From: Thermoplasmatales archaeon UBA447
Lineage (GTDB): Archaea; Thermoplasmatota; Thermoplasmata; Thermoplasmatales; Thermoplasmataceae
Direction: 5' to 3'
Assembly: GCA_002503205.1 (NCBI GenBank)
Contig: DARE01000011.1
Span: forward strand, 1,247 to 57,933
Length of the DNA: 56,687 nt
Shown here: one piece after another, positions 6,936 to 15,400 of the stretch
Position numbering within the stretch: the first letter of the stretch is position 1
Layout of the letters: every line of letters begins with the position of its first letter
The notes under the pieces: generated by a model
The model's database searches: none
Told to the model about the DNA's origin: nothing
The model's input: the letters and a program-made list of their open reading frames with translations, nothing else
Position numbers and translations under genes: made by a program

Positions 6936-8810
6936 TTACTGTTCCTTATAGGATGTGTCGTAAACCTTCTGGTCCTGGCCAGCTGAAGCCTGCCCTTCTG
7001 ACTGTGCACCCTCTGCCCCGGAACTCTGCTGGGACTGCTCCTGTTCAGGACCTGGTGGTGGAGTTGAAGACTGGTACATCTTTGCGCCAACTTCCTGAAT
7101 CTTCTTGGAAAGGCTTTCGCTTAAGGTGTCTACTTTCGAAACGTCCTTTGCAGTCATTGCGTCCCTCAACTGCTTGACCTCATCCAGGATATCCTTGCGC
7201 GTTTTTTCATCAATTTTGTCTTTGGCATCGTTAACTGTTTTTTCCACGGTATAGGCGAGAGTTTCAGCAGTGTTAAGTTTCTCAATCTCCTCCTTTTTCT
7301 TTTTGTCCTGCTCTGCAAATTCCTCTGCCTGTTTCTTCATCTTTTCCACTTCTTCCTTTGAAAGCTTGTTCGTGGCAGTAATAGAAATGCTCTGGCTCTT
7401 TCCTGAGCCCTTATCCTGTGCTGAAACATTCAGAATGCCATTTGCATCAATATCAAATGTAACTTCGATTTGAGGAATTCCTCTGGGGGCAGGAGGTATG
7501 CCAACAAGGTTAAACATTCCCAGTGAGACATTATCTGAAGCCAGTGTCCTTTCGCCCTGCACTATGTGGATGGTGACAGCAGTCTGCATATCTGCCGCAG
7601 TTGTGAAAACCTGGGATTTTTTGGTTGGTATTGTTGTATTGGCAGGAATAAGGGGTGTCATTACTCCACCAAGAGTCTCTATTCCCAGAGTCAAAGGTGT
7701 GACATCCAGGAGCACTATGTCTTTTATTTCTCCGGCAAGGACTGCGCCCTGTATTGCTGCCCCCATTGCAACGCACTCCATGGGGTCGACTCCACCTTCA
7801 ACCTTCTTTCCGAAGTAATCCTCCACATACTTTCTGACCAGAGGTATCCTTGTTGGGCCTCCGACCATTATAATTCTTGAAACATCGGACTTAGAAAGCT
7901 TTCCTGATTGTAGGGCATTGTCCAGAGGCCCTCTGCATCTATTGACTACAGATGAGATCAGCTCCTCGAATTTTGCTCTTGTAAGATTGAACTGCAGATG
8001 CTTTGGACCATCCTGTGTTGCTGTTATGTATGGAAGATTAATTTCACTGCTCATTGAGGTCGAAAGCTCGATCTTTGCCTTTTCTGCAGCATCCTTCAGC
8101 CGAATGAAGGCGTTCTTGTCTTTGGAGAGATCAATTCCCTCCTTCTTCTTGAAATCGTCAACGAGGAAATTGATGATGGCATCATCCATATCCGTTCCGC
8201 CAAGATGGGTATCACCGGATGTTGAAACGACCTCAAACACACCATCACCAAAGTCCATTATTGTAACATCAAGTGTACCACCGCCCAGGTCAAACACAAG
8301 AATTTTCTGTGACTCCTTCTGTTTATCTATTCCGTAGGCAAGTGATGCTGCTGTTGGCTCATTTATAATTCTCTTAACCTCAAGGCCGGCTATGAGCCCA
8401 GCATCCTTTGTTGCCTGTCTCTGATTATCGTTAAAATATGCCGGTACTGTTATAACGGCTTCTTTAACTTCCTCCCCTAAGAAAGCCTCTGCATCCCTCT
8501 TAATCTTCTGAAGTATGAATGCCGATATCTGCTGAGGAGTGAACTCCTTGTCCCTTACCTTGAACTTGAAATCTGTTCCCATCTTCCTCTTTGCGGCATA
8601 TATTGTACCTTCAGGATTGAGCAATGCCTGCCTCCTGGCTGGTTCCCCGACAAGCATTTCCCCATCTTTTGTGAATGCCACATAACTTGGAAAGGCTTTC
8701 CCCCCAAGTGAGACCCCTTCGGCACTGGGAATGATTGTTGGCTTACCACTGATGACTACTGCAGCTGCTGAATTACTGGTTCCAAGATCTATTCCTATTA
8801 TTTTCGACAT
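6936..8810 (-). CDS. dnaK: Chaperone DnaK (Hsp70)
   Basis: ATP-driven protein-folding chaperone. The actin-like ATPase domain opens IIGIDLGTSNSAAAVV and includes VFDLGGGTLDVTIMDFGDGV and RIIMVGGPTRIPLVRKYVED. The substrate-binding beta domain and helical lid follow, ending in a Gln/Ser/Gly-rich tail. The 624-residue length is normal. The nucleotide-binding domain has the shorter form, without the extra segment seen in Gram-negative DnaK, as is usual in archaea and Gram-positive bacteria. It sits between grpE (2-base gap) and dnaJ, so one transcript from the grpE promoter probably serves all three. Confidence 0.97.
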   Translation of the reverse strand: MSKIIGIDLGTSNSAAAVVISGKPTIIPSAEGVSLGGKAFPSYVAFTKDGEMLVGEPARRQALLNPEGTIYAAKRKMGTDFKFKVRDKEFTPQQISAFILQKIKRDAEAFLGEEVKEAVITVPAYFNDNQRQATKDAGLIAGLEVKRIINEPTAASLAYGIDKQKESQKILVFDLGGGTLDVTIMDFGDGVFEVVSTSGDTHLGGTDMDDAIINFLVDDFKKKEGIDLSKDKNAFIRLKDAAEKAKIELSTSMSSEINLPYITATQDGPKHLQFNLTRAKFEELISSVVNRCRGPLDNALQSGKLSKSDVSRIIMVGGPTRIPLVRKYVEDYFGKKVEGGVDPMECVAMGAAIQGAVLAGEIKDIVLLDVTPLTLGIETLGGVMTPLIPANTTIPTKKSQVFTTAADMQTAVTIHIVQGERTLASDNVSLGMFNLVGIPPAPRGIPQIEVTFDIDANGILNVSAQDKGSGKSQSISITATNKLSKEEVEKMKKQAEEFAEQDKKKKEEIEKLNTAETLAYTVEKTVNDAKDKIDEKTRKDILDEVKQLRDAMTAKDVSKVDTLSESLSKKIQEVGAKMYQSSTPPPGPEQEQSQQSSGAEGAQSEGQASAGQDQKVYDTSYKEQ

Positions 8811-8812
8811 AT

Positions 8813-9355
8813 TTAATCACCTTTTTTTCCTACTACCACTTTTGAAGTCCTCAGGACCTCATCATTGAGCTTGTATCCCTTCTGATATTCTTCCTGAATT
8901 ATACCATCCTCTTTAGCATTTACTACTGCCACTGCCTCATGTAGAAACGGATCGAATTTTTCCCCTTTAGCGGGTATTTCCTTGAGGCCGTATTTCTCTA
9001 GCGCCTTCAAGAGTGATGTTCTAAGTGCCCTTAGATTGTCTGCTTCCTTGGATGACCCTATAGCTGAATCCAGTGCATCTACCACTGGAAGAATATTTCT
9101 GATTACATCATGTGAGGCATTCAGGGTAATACGGGAAATCTCTTTTTCCTTGGCTCTGGAGTAGTTCTCCATTTCAGCCCTCTGCCTGAGAGTGAGATTT
9201 TCGTAGTCCTTGATCTTTGCATTTAGGGACTCGATTATTTCCTTGAATTGAGAAGTGTCTGTTTTCCTCATTTCCCCGCCATATTTTTTTGAAAGTTCTA
9301 TTTCATACTTTAAGGGTGAACTTAACCTCTGGCTTACTGTTGTTCGGGAATACAT
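8813..9355 (-). CDS. grpE: Nucleotide exchange factor GrpE
   Basis: Promotes ADP release from DnaK. A long N-terminal helix (FKEIIESLNAKIKDYENLTL and on to AEMENYSRAKEKEI) is followed by the four-helix and beta-wing region, with FDPFLHEAVAVV and the terminal VLRTSKVVVGKKGD typical of the family. The 180-residue start at 9355 is preferred because a TATA-like element lies about 25 bases upstream and would give a leaderless message. An internal ATG (MRKTDTSQ, at 9271) follows a GGCGGGG stretch and is an alternative. First gene of grpE-dnaK-dnaJ. Confidence 0.94.
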   Translation of the reverse strand: MYSRTTVSQRLSSPLKYEIELSKKYGGEMRKTDTSQFKEIIESLNAKIKDYENLTLRQRAEMENYSRAKEKEISRITLNASHDVIRNILPVVDALDSAIGSSKEADNLRALRTSLLKALEKYGLKEIPAKGEKFDPFLHEAVAVVNAKEDGIIQEEYQKGYKLNDEVLRTSKVVVGKKGD

Positions 9356-9376
9356 TCTGTAAGTAAATTTGTTCTT

Positions 9377-9385
9377 CTATATAAA
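9377..9385 (-). promoter_or_regulatory. TATA-like element of the grpE-dnaK-dnaJ operon
   Basis: On the coding strand the sequence is TTTATATAG, centred about 26 bases before the grpE ATG at 9355, inside the 39-base gap after the tRNA methyltransferase gene. The spacing fits a leaderless archaeal transcript. No heat-shock operator could be identified. Confidence 0.5.
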
Positions 9386-9394
9386 CACATAGCT

Positions 9395-10288
9395 TCAGGC
9401 ACTGTCTTTCTCCAATACCATTATGTGTCTGGTGAGCGACCTATGCACTCTAAAGCTGACGGTTTTCAAGGTTGACAGACTTGCCGGAATTGTCAGGAGA
9501 GATGGATCATTGATCATCAAGACCAGCCTTCCTTTCTCCTTTAGAAATCCGGATATTCTGGAAAGTGCCTTCGTATAGAACATTTTAAAGTCCCTGTCGG
9601 AAACAAGTGAATTGCGGCCGTAAGGAAAATCCGTAACAACTGCGTCAACCTCTTTTCCTGGGTCAAAGGATAGGATATCTGACGTAGATATGCTGAAATC
9701 CCTGATCCCGTAATATTTCAGGTTAAGTTTTGTCCCGGATGCCATAGCAATTGAAAAGTCATTACCCATAATCTTTCTTCCCATTATAGCTGCCTCAATA
9801 AGTATGCCTCCTGTTCCACAGAATGGGTCAAGAACAAGCTCACCCTCTTTCGTGGCGGATAAGTTAATCATCAACCTTGCTGTTTTTGGGGATAGGGAGA
9901 TAGGGGAAAAGAATGGCCTCATAGGTGCCCTTCTCTCAAGGCTGCTAATATGGGTGTTATTCCATTTTTCAATGCAAATATACCATCTGTCAGCATGATA
10001 TGCCCTAACAATAAAATCAGGAGAACTGAAGTCGATCCTCCCTTTTCCATTTAACAGTTCCCCAATTACTTTCTCAGAAGATGAATCGTGGCATTTTCTG
10101 TAATCCTTTACCCTTACATAGAATTTACCGGTAGGCAATACAGCAGTACCAGCGTCACTTATATTGTCCCCTGACCATAGAATCGAGGATAACCTCCTGA
10201 TTGAACTTGAGCTTGTTAGGTGACTGAACTCACCAGTGCCTGTAAAGAAATTGTCGTTGATCGTAATAATTGAGAAGTCTCTGTTCAC
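9395..10288 (-). CDS. tRNA (guanine-N2) methyltransferase, Trm11/Trm-G10 type, 5' end out of frame
   Basis: S-adenosylmethionine-dependent enzyme that methylates G10 in tRNA. The uninterrupted frame (297 codons from a GTG at 10288) contains part of the N-terminal THUMP region, then the Rossmann methyltransferase domain with motif I DPFCGTGGILIEAA and the catalytic motif TDFPYGRNSL in place of the usual (D/N)PPYG. The first 27 or so codons of the expected protein lie upstream in another frame (see 10289-10370); with them the product would be about 324 residues, near the usual length. It is downstream of the RNA polymerase subunit L gene on the same strand. Confidence 0.85.
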   Translation of the reverse strand: MNRDFSIITINDNFFTGTGEFSHLTSSSSIRRLSSILWSGDNISDAGTAVLPTGKFYVRVKDYRKCHDSSSEKVIGELLNGKGRIDFSSPDFIVRAYHADRWYICIEKWNNTHISSLERRAPMRPFFSPISLSPKTARLMINLSATKEGELVLDPFCGTGGILIEAAIMGRKIMGNDFSIAMASGTKLNLKYYGIRDFSISTSDILSFDPGKEVDAVVTDFPYGRNSLVSDRDFKMFYTKALSRISGFLKEKGRLVLMINDPSLLTIPASLSTLKTVSFRVHRSLTRHIMVLEKDSA

Positions 10289-10370
10289 AGAGGCTAAGGT
10301 CTCAATCTCATATCTGTATGCAGAGGGAAAATCACCATATATCTCTGCGAAAAAATTCCAAAATAACCAC
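10289..10370 (-). pseudogene. Out-of-frame 5' segment of the tRNA methyltransferase gene
   Basis: A GTG at 10370, seven bases after the rpoL stop codon, opens VVILEFF and then hits a stop. If the six-T run on the coding strand (10350-10355) had five Ts, the reading would continue as MVILEFFAEIYGDFPSAYRY and run into the downstream methyltransferase frame. That sequence looks like the first strand and helix of Trm-G10 proteins. The frame that continues directly upstream of the GTG at 10288 has no ATG, GTG or TTG before a stop. So the gene has a one-base difference, real or artefactual. Confidence 0.7.
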
Positions 10371-10376
10371 TTTATC

Positions 10377-10688
10377 CTATTCTGCTTTAGATTTTTTGGG
10401 TTCCTTCTGTTTAATTTCCTTCTGAAGATCAGCCTCTATTGTCTCGTACAATTTCCCAAGCTTTTTGATAGAACGCTTCAGCGCCGCCTGCGGCTTTCCA
10501 CTCTTGACTTTTATGAAGATCTTTGGATTATCAATCTTTGGATGCTTGATAAAGTATCTTGCCTCCTTTACCTGCTCATCCTGAAGTATCTCATCTATTA
10601 ATGGCCTCAACAGAGTGTTATCATAATTTAGCATTTCAAGTGTAATACTATCCTTTCCCTTATCAATTACCTTAAAGGAACACTCCAT
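10377..10688 (-). CDS. rpoL: DNA-directed RNA polymerase subunit L (Rpo11)
   Basis: Small assembly subunit of archaeal RNA polymerase that pairs with Rpo3, homologous to eukaryal Rpb11 and the bacterial alpha N-terminal domain. MECSFKVIDKGKDSITLEML is followed by the conserved DNTLLRPLIDEILQDEQV and ARYFIKHPKIDNPKIFIKVK, then a helical C-terminus with a charged Lys/Glu tail. The start is the ATG at 10688 before ECSF; an upstream in-frame start (10709) would add seven unconserved residues. The gene is followed within seven bases by the likely true start of the tRNA methyltransferase, suggesting co-transcription. Confidence 0.93.
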   Translation of the reverse strand: MECSFKVIDKGKDSITLEMLNYDNTLLRPLIDEILQDEQVKEARYFIKHPKIDNPKIFIKVKSGKPQAALKRSIKKLGKLYETIEADLQKEIKQKEPKKSKAE

Positions 10689-10951
10689 GGGGGATAATCG
10701 GCTGCACATATATTAAGCATGATGCGCCCTAATGAATTCCTGAATGACACTAATCTCTATTCAATGTAGGAAATGTGCTAACTTTTAGTTCCATTTGATC
10801 ATTATCTGAGAAAACTACAAATAACAAGTTACGATAAAAGTGCGTGAAAAAGGGCTCATTAAATGATTCGGAAATCAGAAAAAGTCGGGTTATTTTACTC
10901 AATTACACTTTGAGCCCAGTGGTTAAAAATTTCAATGGAAGTGAATCCTAG

Positions 10952-12091
10952 ATGGCTACACCTAAAAAAGTTGTAATAGTTGGCGATGGAACTGCGGGAA
11001 TTGCGGCTGCTAACAAGCTGAGATTCTCTACCACATTAAGTGAGCTTGAAGTGACTGTAGTTGGAAACTCATCCAGACATTTCTACAAGGCGGATGGGGT
11101 GCTCATTCCATTTGGCTACCGGAATTACAGAAAAAGCGTAAGGCCAACCAACTTTCTCCTTAACTATGGGATTGATTACATCACAGATGATGTAATCCGG
11201 ATAGATATAAAGCAGAGGGCCGTATTCTTGAGGTCTGGCAGATCAATGGTAGCAGATTACCTGATAATTGCATCTGGAAACAGAAATGCCCCTGAAGAAC
11301 TTCCCGGATACGAGGGCGAGGCTAAACATTTCTTCGACCTCCAGCATTCACTTGAAATCAGAGAGTATATGAGGAACTTCAATGGTGGCCAGATTGTTGT
11401 TGGGTCCTCCAATAGAAGCGATGCCTATTTCCCAACACTTGCAGAGTTTTCACTTTTAATGAAGGATTATCTTCAGGAGCATTCACTTGATGGGAAGAGC
11501 CCTATAGTGTTTCTTACGCCCAATGATGAAAAATCCTTCAGTAAATTTGCATCATTGCTTTCCCCTATCATGGAAAAGTGTGGAATAGAGGTACACAAAA
11601 AAGCGGAAATTACCTCTGTTGACAGCAAGAACAAGGAAGTTGTGCTTTCAGATGGCCAGAAAGTCAAGTACAATTTGCTGGTTGCATCTCCTCCAATGAG
11701 AGGAAGAGGGTTGATATCTGACGTTTCGGCGGTTGATGAGTATGGATATGCAAAGGTTGATCCGAAGAATCTCACTGTGGGAGGATTTGACGATACATAT
11801 GCAATAGGAGATGCACAGAGGAACACAATATTCCGTTCTGCCGTTTCTGCTCACAGACAGGCAATGTTTGTCTCATCGAGAATAGTGGCAGATTGCGTAT
11901 CAGGACTGTCAGAACCAGAGTACAGGGATTCGACACATGGAATAATCATTACAGGGAAAGACAAGGCTGCTTCCTATGATGGAAGTGCTTCTGGAGATAT
12001 TTCAATGGGTCCGGAAAGCCCCGGGAATTTTCTTATAAGGAATTATTCCGCAGATACTTACTTCTCATCAATATTAAGGGGGATGATCTGA
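10952..12091 (+). CDS. FAD-dependent oxidoreductase, sulfide:quinone oxidoreductase-like
   Basis: Flavoprotein of the two-Rossmann-domain SQR/NDH-2 superfamily. The N-terminal FAD motif is VVIVGDGTAGIAAANKL. The second GxG region is QIVVGSSNRSDAYFPTLAEF, followed by LVASPPMRGRG and FAD-contact motif YAIGDAQRN. Only two Cys are present (EKCGIEV and ADCVSG). The paired Cys that carry the disulfide/persulfide in classical SQR are absent, so sulfide oxidation should not be assumed. It overlaps no neighbour but abuts the DUF1641 gene directly. A T/A-rich element (TTAAAAATT, about 10923-10931) lies upstream. The electron acceptor is probably a quinone, by family only. Confidence 0.85.
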   Translation: MATPKKVVIVGDGTAGIAAANKLRFSTTLSELEVTVVGNSSRHFYKADGVLIPFGYRNYRKSVRPTNFLLNYGIDYITDDVIRIDIKQRAVFLRSGRSMVADYLIIASGNRNAPEELPGYEGEAKHFFDLQHSLEIREYMRNFNGGQIVVGSSNRSDAYFPTLAEFSLLMKDYLQEHSLDGKSPIVFLTPNDEKSFSKFASLLSPIMEKCGIEVHKKAEITSVDSKNKEVVLSDGQKVKYNLLVASPPMRGRGLISDVSAVDEYGYAKVDPKNLTVGGFDDTYAIGDAQRNTIFRSAVSAHRQAMFVSSRIVADCVSGLSEPEYRDSTHGIIITGKDKAASYDGSASGDISMGPESPGNFLIRNYSADTYFSSILRGMI

Positions 12092-12550
12092 ATGTCAGAT
12101 GAACAGAAACAGAAGGAATTTCAGGGACAGCCTCAGGATAACATAGAGTTATTTCTGAAAGAAATTATGGAAAATACTGGCCAGCTTGAGGCTGCTATCA
12201 AAGTGATAGTGAACCTTAAGGAAACTGGAATACTTGACAGCGTGGAACACCTTTCACACCTTATGAGCTCCAAGGAATTTCTGCATGGGTCACAGAAAGC
12301 CATGAATCTTCTATCAGCCCTGATACATTCCATGTCCAGTGAGATGTCATCTAACGCAATAAATTCCATACTTTATAACTCTGAGGCAATATGGGAAGGT
12401 ATGGTGGTAGGAGCAAAAAACCCTGAAGCAACTTCCTTCCTGAGACTTTATGCTATGCTGAAGGACCCTGAAACTTCTGCCGGCCTCACTGCAGTACTTA
12501 ACGCTCTAAAAGCCATTGGAATGGCCTTGAAGAAAGTGCCGGAAGAGTGA
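12092..12550 (+). CDS. DUF1641 domain-containing protein
   Basis: Helical 152-residue protein of the DUF1641 family. It shows the family segments VNLKETGILDSVEHLSHLMS, LLSALIHSMSS and LRLYAMLKDPETSAGLTAVL. Such proteins are repeatedly encoded beside SQR-like flavoproteins and formate dehydrogenases in archaea and bacteria, but their biochemical role is unknown. No membrane segment is obvious, though the C-terminal helix is amphipathic. The ATG follows the flavoprotein stop with no gap, arguing for a stable partnership. It may be a membrane-anchoring or electron-transfer accessory subunit, which is inference. Confidence 0.85.
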   Translation: MSDEQKQKEFQGQPQDNIELFLKEIMENTGQLEAAIKVIVNLKETGILDSVEHLSHLMSSKEFLHGSQKAMNLLSALIHSMSSEMSSNAINSILYNSEAIWEGMVVGAKNPEATSFLRLYAMLKDPETSAGLTAVLNALKAIGMALKKVPEE

Positions 12551-12555
12551 GAAGA

Positions 12556-13014
12556 ATGTCTTCACTGGAGGTAAATTTCAAGCTACAACAGAACAGAGGC
12601 CTGGTATCTTCAGACCCTGGAATGGAGGAAATTGTCATAAAAGAGCCTTCTGCAGACAATACACAAATGTATTCTCCAACACAGTTCCTCCTATTCGGAA
12701 TGGCGGGATGCACCAGCGGCGATGTTATTTCAATACTTGCCAAGATGAGGCAGAATTACACTGATTTCAGAGTGAAAGTCAGGGCAGAACGTGAAGAAGA
12801 GCACCCCAAGGTAGTGAAATGGGCAGATATCCATTTCATGTTTGAAGGTGAAATTGATTCGGATAAGGTAAGGAAAGCAATTAATCTCTCCCTGACCAAG
12901 TATTGCAGTGTTTCCATACTGGCAATACGTGGTGGAACAGATCTAAGGTACAGCCTCACAATAAACGGAAAAGATATAGATAAAGAGAAAAAGCCGGATC
13001 CATCTCTTGCATAA
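12556..13014 (+). CDS. OsmC/Ohr-family protein
   Basis: OsmC-like thiol protein, typically a peroxiredoxin-like hydroperoxide reductase or sulfur-trafficking relative. The two conserved Cys are visible in LLFGMAGCTSGDVISILAKM and LSLTKYCSVSILAIRGG, the normal OsmC spacing. The ATG at 12556 is taken as the start. A GTG nine bases earlier overlaps the DUF1641 stop and is in frame. It is the third gene of the flavoprotein-DUF1641-OsmC operon, which links this OsmC to sulfur or peroxide chemistry rather than to a general stress regulon. Substrate unknown. Confidence 0.9.
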   Translation: MSSLEVNFKLQQNRGLVSSDPGMEEIVIKEPSADNTQMYSPTQFLLFGMAGCTSGDVISILAKMRQNYTDFRVKVRAEREEEHPKVVKWADIHFMFEGEIDSDKVRKAINLSLTKYCSVSILAIRGGTDLRYSLTINGKDIDKEKKPDPSLA

Positions 13015-13037
13015 CATCTCAATTCTGCAGATCCGGC
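12993..13037 (+). terminator. Inverted repeat with T-rich tail after osmC-like gene
   Basis: GCCGGATC at 12993-13000 pairs perfectly with GATCCGGC at 13030-13037 across a 29-base loop containing the osmC-like stop codon. A T-rich stretch (AATTTCTTTTT) follows. It lies between two convergent genes and could end transcripts on the plus strand. The long loop makes the assignment uncertain. Confidence 0.35.
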
Positions 13038-13087
13038 TCAGTTCAATTTCTTTTTAGAGAGTTCTCCTTTAGAGGGATAGTCTAGTA

Positions 13088-14269
13088 TTATTCGAAATTA
13101 AGTGCAATAAGAACGTGCGACAGAGCCCCGTATTTCAGGATGTCTTCATCTGCAGCAAACTTTGACGAGTGATTTGGAAAGACCAGATTTTTACTCTCGT
13201 TCCTAGTGCCCATGAAATAGTACGTCCCTGGTGCTTTCTCCAGAAAACGAGACACATCTTCCCCTCCCATGATGGGGCCAATGTCGATTACCTTGATCTG
13301 TGGAATAGTTTTCAGTATCTCAATAACTTTCTCAGTTGAGGCTGGATCATTGTATGTTACAGGATATGCATTTTCCTTGAAAGAGATGTGGCCTTTTGCA
13401 CCAAACCCCTCAATTATCCTTGGGACTATCTCGCTCATCTTCCTTTTAACTTCGGCCCTCATTGATTCATCGAGAGTTCTTATGGTCCCTTCCATGTGCA
13501 TTTTTTCAGGTATTATGTTATCCTTTGTTCCGCTTGAAACCATACAGACCGAGATAACAAGAGGATTGATCTGATTCATGAACCTTGACCTTATTCCGTA
13601 GATGGAATTGATCACCTGAGCACCGATGAAAATAGGGTCCAGGGCCTCATTTGGCTCCGAACCATGTCCACCTTTCCCAATTATGTCAATTTTGAATAGA
13701 TCAGGGGCCGCCATCACCGGGCCAGATCTTATTGCAATGGTTCCTGATGGTGAATTGCTCATAACATGAATACCAAACACATGATCCACGTGCGGATTTT
13801 CCAGTGCGCCATCCTTTATCATAGGTAGTGCACCACCTTCACCCCCATCCTCTTCTGCGGGCTGGAAAAGAAACTTGACATTTTGTCTCAGGTCCTTTTG
13901 ATGTTTTGCCAATATTTTGGCTGCGCCAAGAAGCATTGCAACATGGGAGTCATGGCCACAGGCATGCATGACTCCCGGAACCTTTGAAGAGAATGGAAGC
14001 CCGGTCTCCTCACTGACAGGCAGTGCATCCATATCGGCTCTCAGGCCTATAGTTCGTTTTCCGTTTCCTGCTTTTATCAGACCAACTACTCCGTGACCTC
14101 CCACTCCCTTCTTAAACTCTATTCCATACTCCTCCAGCTTACTTGCTATAAAAGATTCTGTCTCAGATTCATGGAAGGAAAGTTCCGGATGTTCATGAAT
14201 GTGCCTTCGAATGGTTAAGATCTCATCCTCTATCGCTTCTATCTCCTTTAGAATGTCACTTCCTTTCAT
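13088..14269 (-). CDS. M20-family amidohydrolase/peptidase
   Basis: Zinc-dependent amidohydrolase of the M20D group, which acts on N-acyl-amino acids or small peptides. Metal-binding motifs are LRADMDALPVSEETGLPF, MHACGHDSHVAMLLGAA and FLFQPAEEDGGEGGA, followed by the dimerisation domain and a C-terminal metal His in FPNHSSKFAADE. The 393-residue length is typical. It is monocistronic, with a TATA-like element about 28 bases upstream suggesting a leaderless message. The true substrate (hippurate, N-acetyl-amino acids, carboxypeptidase-type peptides) cannot be told from sequence. Confidence 0.93.
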   Translation of the reverse strand: MKGSDILKEIEAIEDEILTIRRHIHEHPELSFHESETESFIASKLEEYGIEFKKGVGGHGVVGLIKAGNGKRTIGLRADMDALPVSEETGLPFSSKVPGVMHACGHDSHVAMLLGAAKILAKHQKDLRQNVKFLFQPAEEDGGEGGALPMIKDGALENPHVDHVFGIHVMSNSPSGTIAIRSGPVMAAPDLFKIDIIGKGGHGSEPNEALDPIFIGAQVINSIYGIRSRFMNQINPLVISVCMVSSGTKDNIIPEKMHMEGTIRTLDESMRAEVKRKMSEIVPRIIEGFGAKGHISFKENAYPVTYNDPASTEKVIEILKTIPQIKVIDIGPIMGGEDVSRFLEKAPGTYYFMGTRNESKNLVFPNHSSKFAADEDILKYGALSHVLIALNFE

Positions 14270-14289
14270 TATTCGATCAAGAATGATTA

Positions 14290-14302
14290 CTATTTATAAT
14301 AT
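14290..14302 (-). promoter_or_regulatory. TATA-like element for the M20 peptidase gene
   Basis: The coding strand reads ATATTATAAATAG, centred about 27 bases before the ATG at 14269, which is the spacing expected for a leaderless archaeal gene. Confidence 0.45.
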
Positions 14303-14369
14303 TGCTAGGATCAAGAGATATTAAGCGTTTGAGATCTCATTTCATTTTTTGCCTTTTTAAATTTTGGGT

Positions 14370-15395
14370 TCAAAGGGATTTCGGCGAAGGACTTTTGAGC
14401 CCGTTGCCAGTTAGTATTACCACCGGCCTTAGTCCATTTAGTTTCAGAGCACCGGCGTATGCCACTGCTGAACTGTATTCAACAAGAATTCCTGACCGGG
14501 CAAGTTTATTTCTGGAATTTATGATCTCATTTTCACTTACCCTGAGTACCTTTCCATAACCTTTCAGGGACTGATACATCTCATCCAGAAGAGGTGGTGA
14601 CTGGGAAACTAGAGCATCTGCAACGGAAACATAAGAATCTGGAGGAGTGTATTGCAATCCCTCCATTCTGTGATAAAGTGGGGAAACAAATTCAGTCTGT
14701 ACAGCAATGATTTGAGGCATCCTGGAAATTTCCCCTGAGTTGAGGAGATGCCTGAATCCATAAATCACGCCAAGCAGAAGTGTGCCAGCTGAAACAGGCA
14801 TTACAACCGCATCCGGGACATGCCAGTTTAATTGCTCCATGATCTCATAGCTAAGCATCCTGATCCCATCTCTGAATTCAGGCCTGAGGACATGGCTTGC
14901 ATAGAATCCAGGGGCATTTTTGCATGATTCCATAACATTCTCCCTGGACCCCTGAACCGTGTGAATTTTTGCGCCGTAACTGATTATCTGCCTTATCTTG
15001 AACTCACTGGCATTCTGGGGAACGTAAATATTGGGTTTGAAACCTGCAGCAGAGGCATAGGCCGCTATAGAGGCCCCTGCATTTCCTGATGAATCCTCGT
15101 TTATAACCGATCCTTCAGGAAGTTTTCCAAGAAGGCTTGATATTAGTGTGATGGAACCTCGATCTTTGTATGAATACGTGGGTGAAAAATAGTCTAGTTT
15201 CAGGAAAAGTCCCTGCCTCTCTATAAGAGGAGTAACGGTCTCACCCAGACTTACCCATTTCGAAACATAGGGAAAATTGCTTTTCAAGTCTGAACTGAAT
15301 CTAAAATCATGGACTGGCCTGAAGAGACCGCCACAAGAACAGTAGAGGTTTGAATTATTGCGTTCCTTCTGGCACTTGAAGCAGATGAACTTCAT
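14370..15395 (-). CDS. Threonine synthase-like PLP enzyme with N-terminal zinc ribbon
   Basis: Fold-type II pyridoxal-phosphate enzyme. It begins with a Cys4 zinc ribbon (CFKCQKERNNSNLYCSCGG), as archaeal threonine synthases do. The PLP Lys sits in PTYSYKDRGSITL. The phosphate-binding segment DSSGNAGASIAAYASAAGF and the C-terminal ILTGNGLKSPSP follow. It would convert O-phosphohomoserine to threonine. At 341 residues it is somewhat shorter than many archaeal ThrC, and related lyases share this fold, so substrate is inferred. It lies five bases downstream of the EF-2 gene, so it may be transcribed with it. Confidence 0.85.
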   Translation of the reverse strand: MKFICFKCQKERNNSNLYCSCGGLFRPVHDFRFSSDLKSNFPYVSKWVSLGETVTPLIERQGLFLKLDYFSPTYSYKDRGSITLISSLLGKLPEGSVINEDSSGNAGASIAAYASAAGFKPNIYVPQNASEFKIRQIISYGAKIHTVQGSRENVMESCKNAPGFYASHVLRPEFRDGIRMLSYEIMEQLNWHVPDAVVMPVSAGTLLLGVIYGFRHLLNSGEISRMPQIIAVQTEFVSPLYHRMEGLQYTPPDSYVSVADALVSQSPPLLDEMYQSLKGYGKVLRVSENEIINSRNKLARSGILVEYSSAVAYAGALKLNGLRPVVILTGNGLKSPSPKSL

Positions 15396-15400
15396 AAAAA

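Noticed and set aside
13015..13087. A small gene in the gap after the OsmC-like gene.
   Set aside because: No open frame with a plausible start longer than a few codons exists; the gap is better explained by the inverted repeat and T-rich tail.
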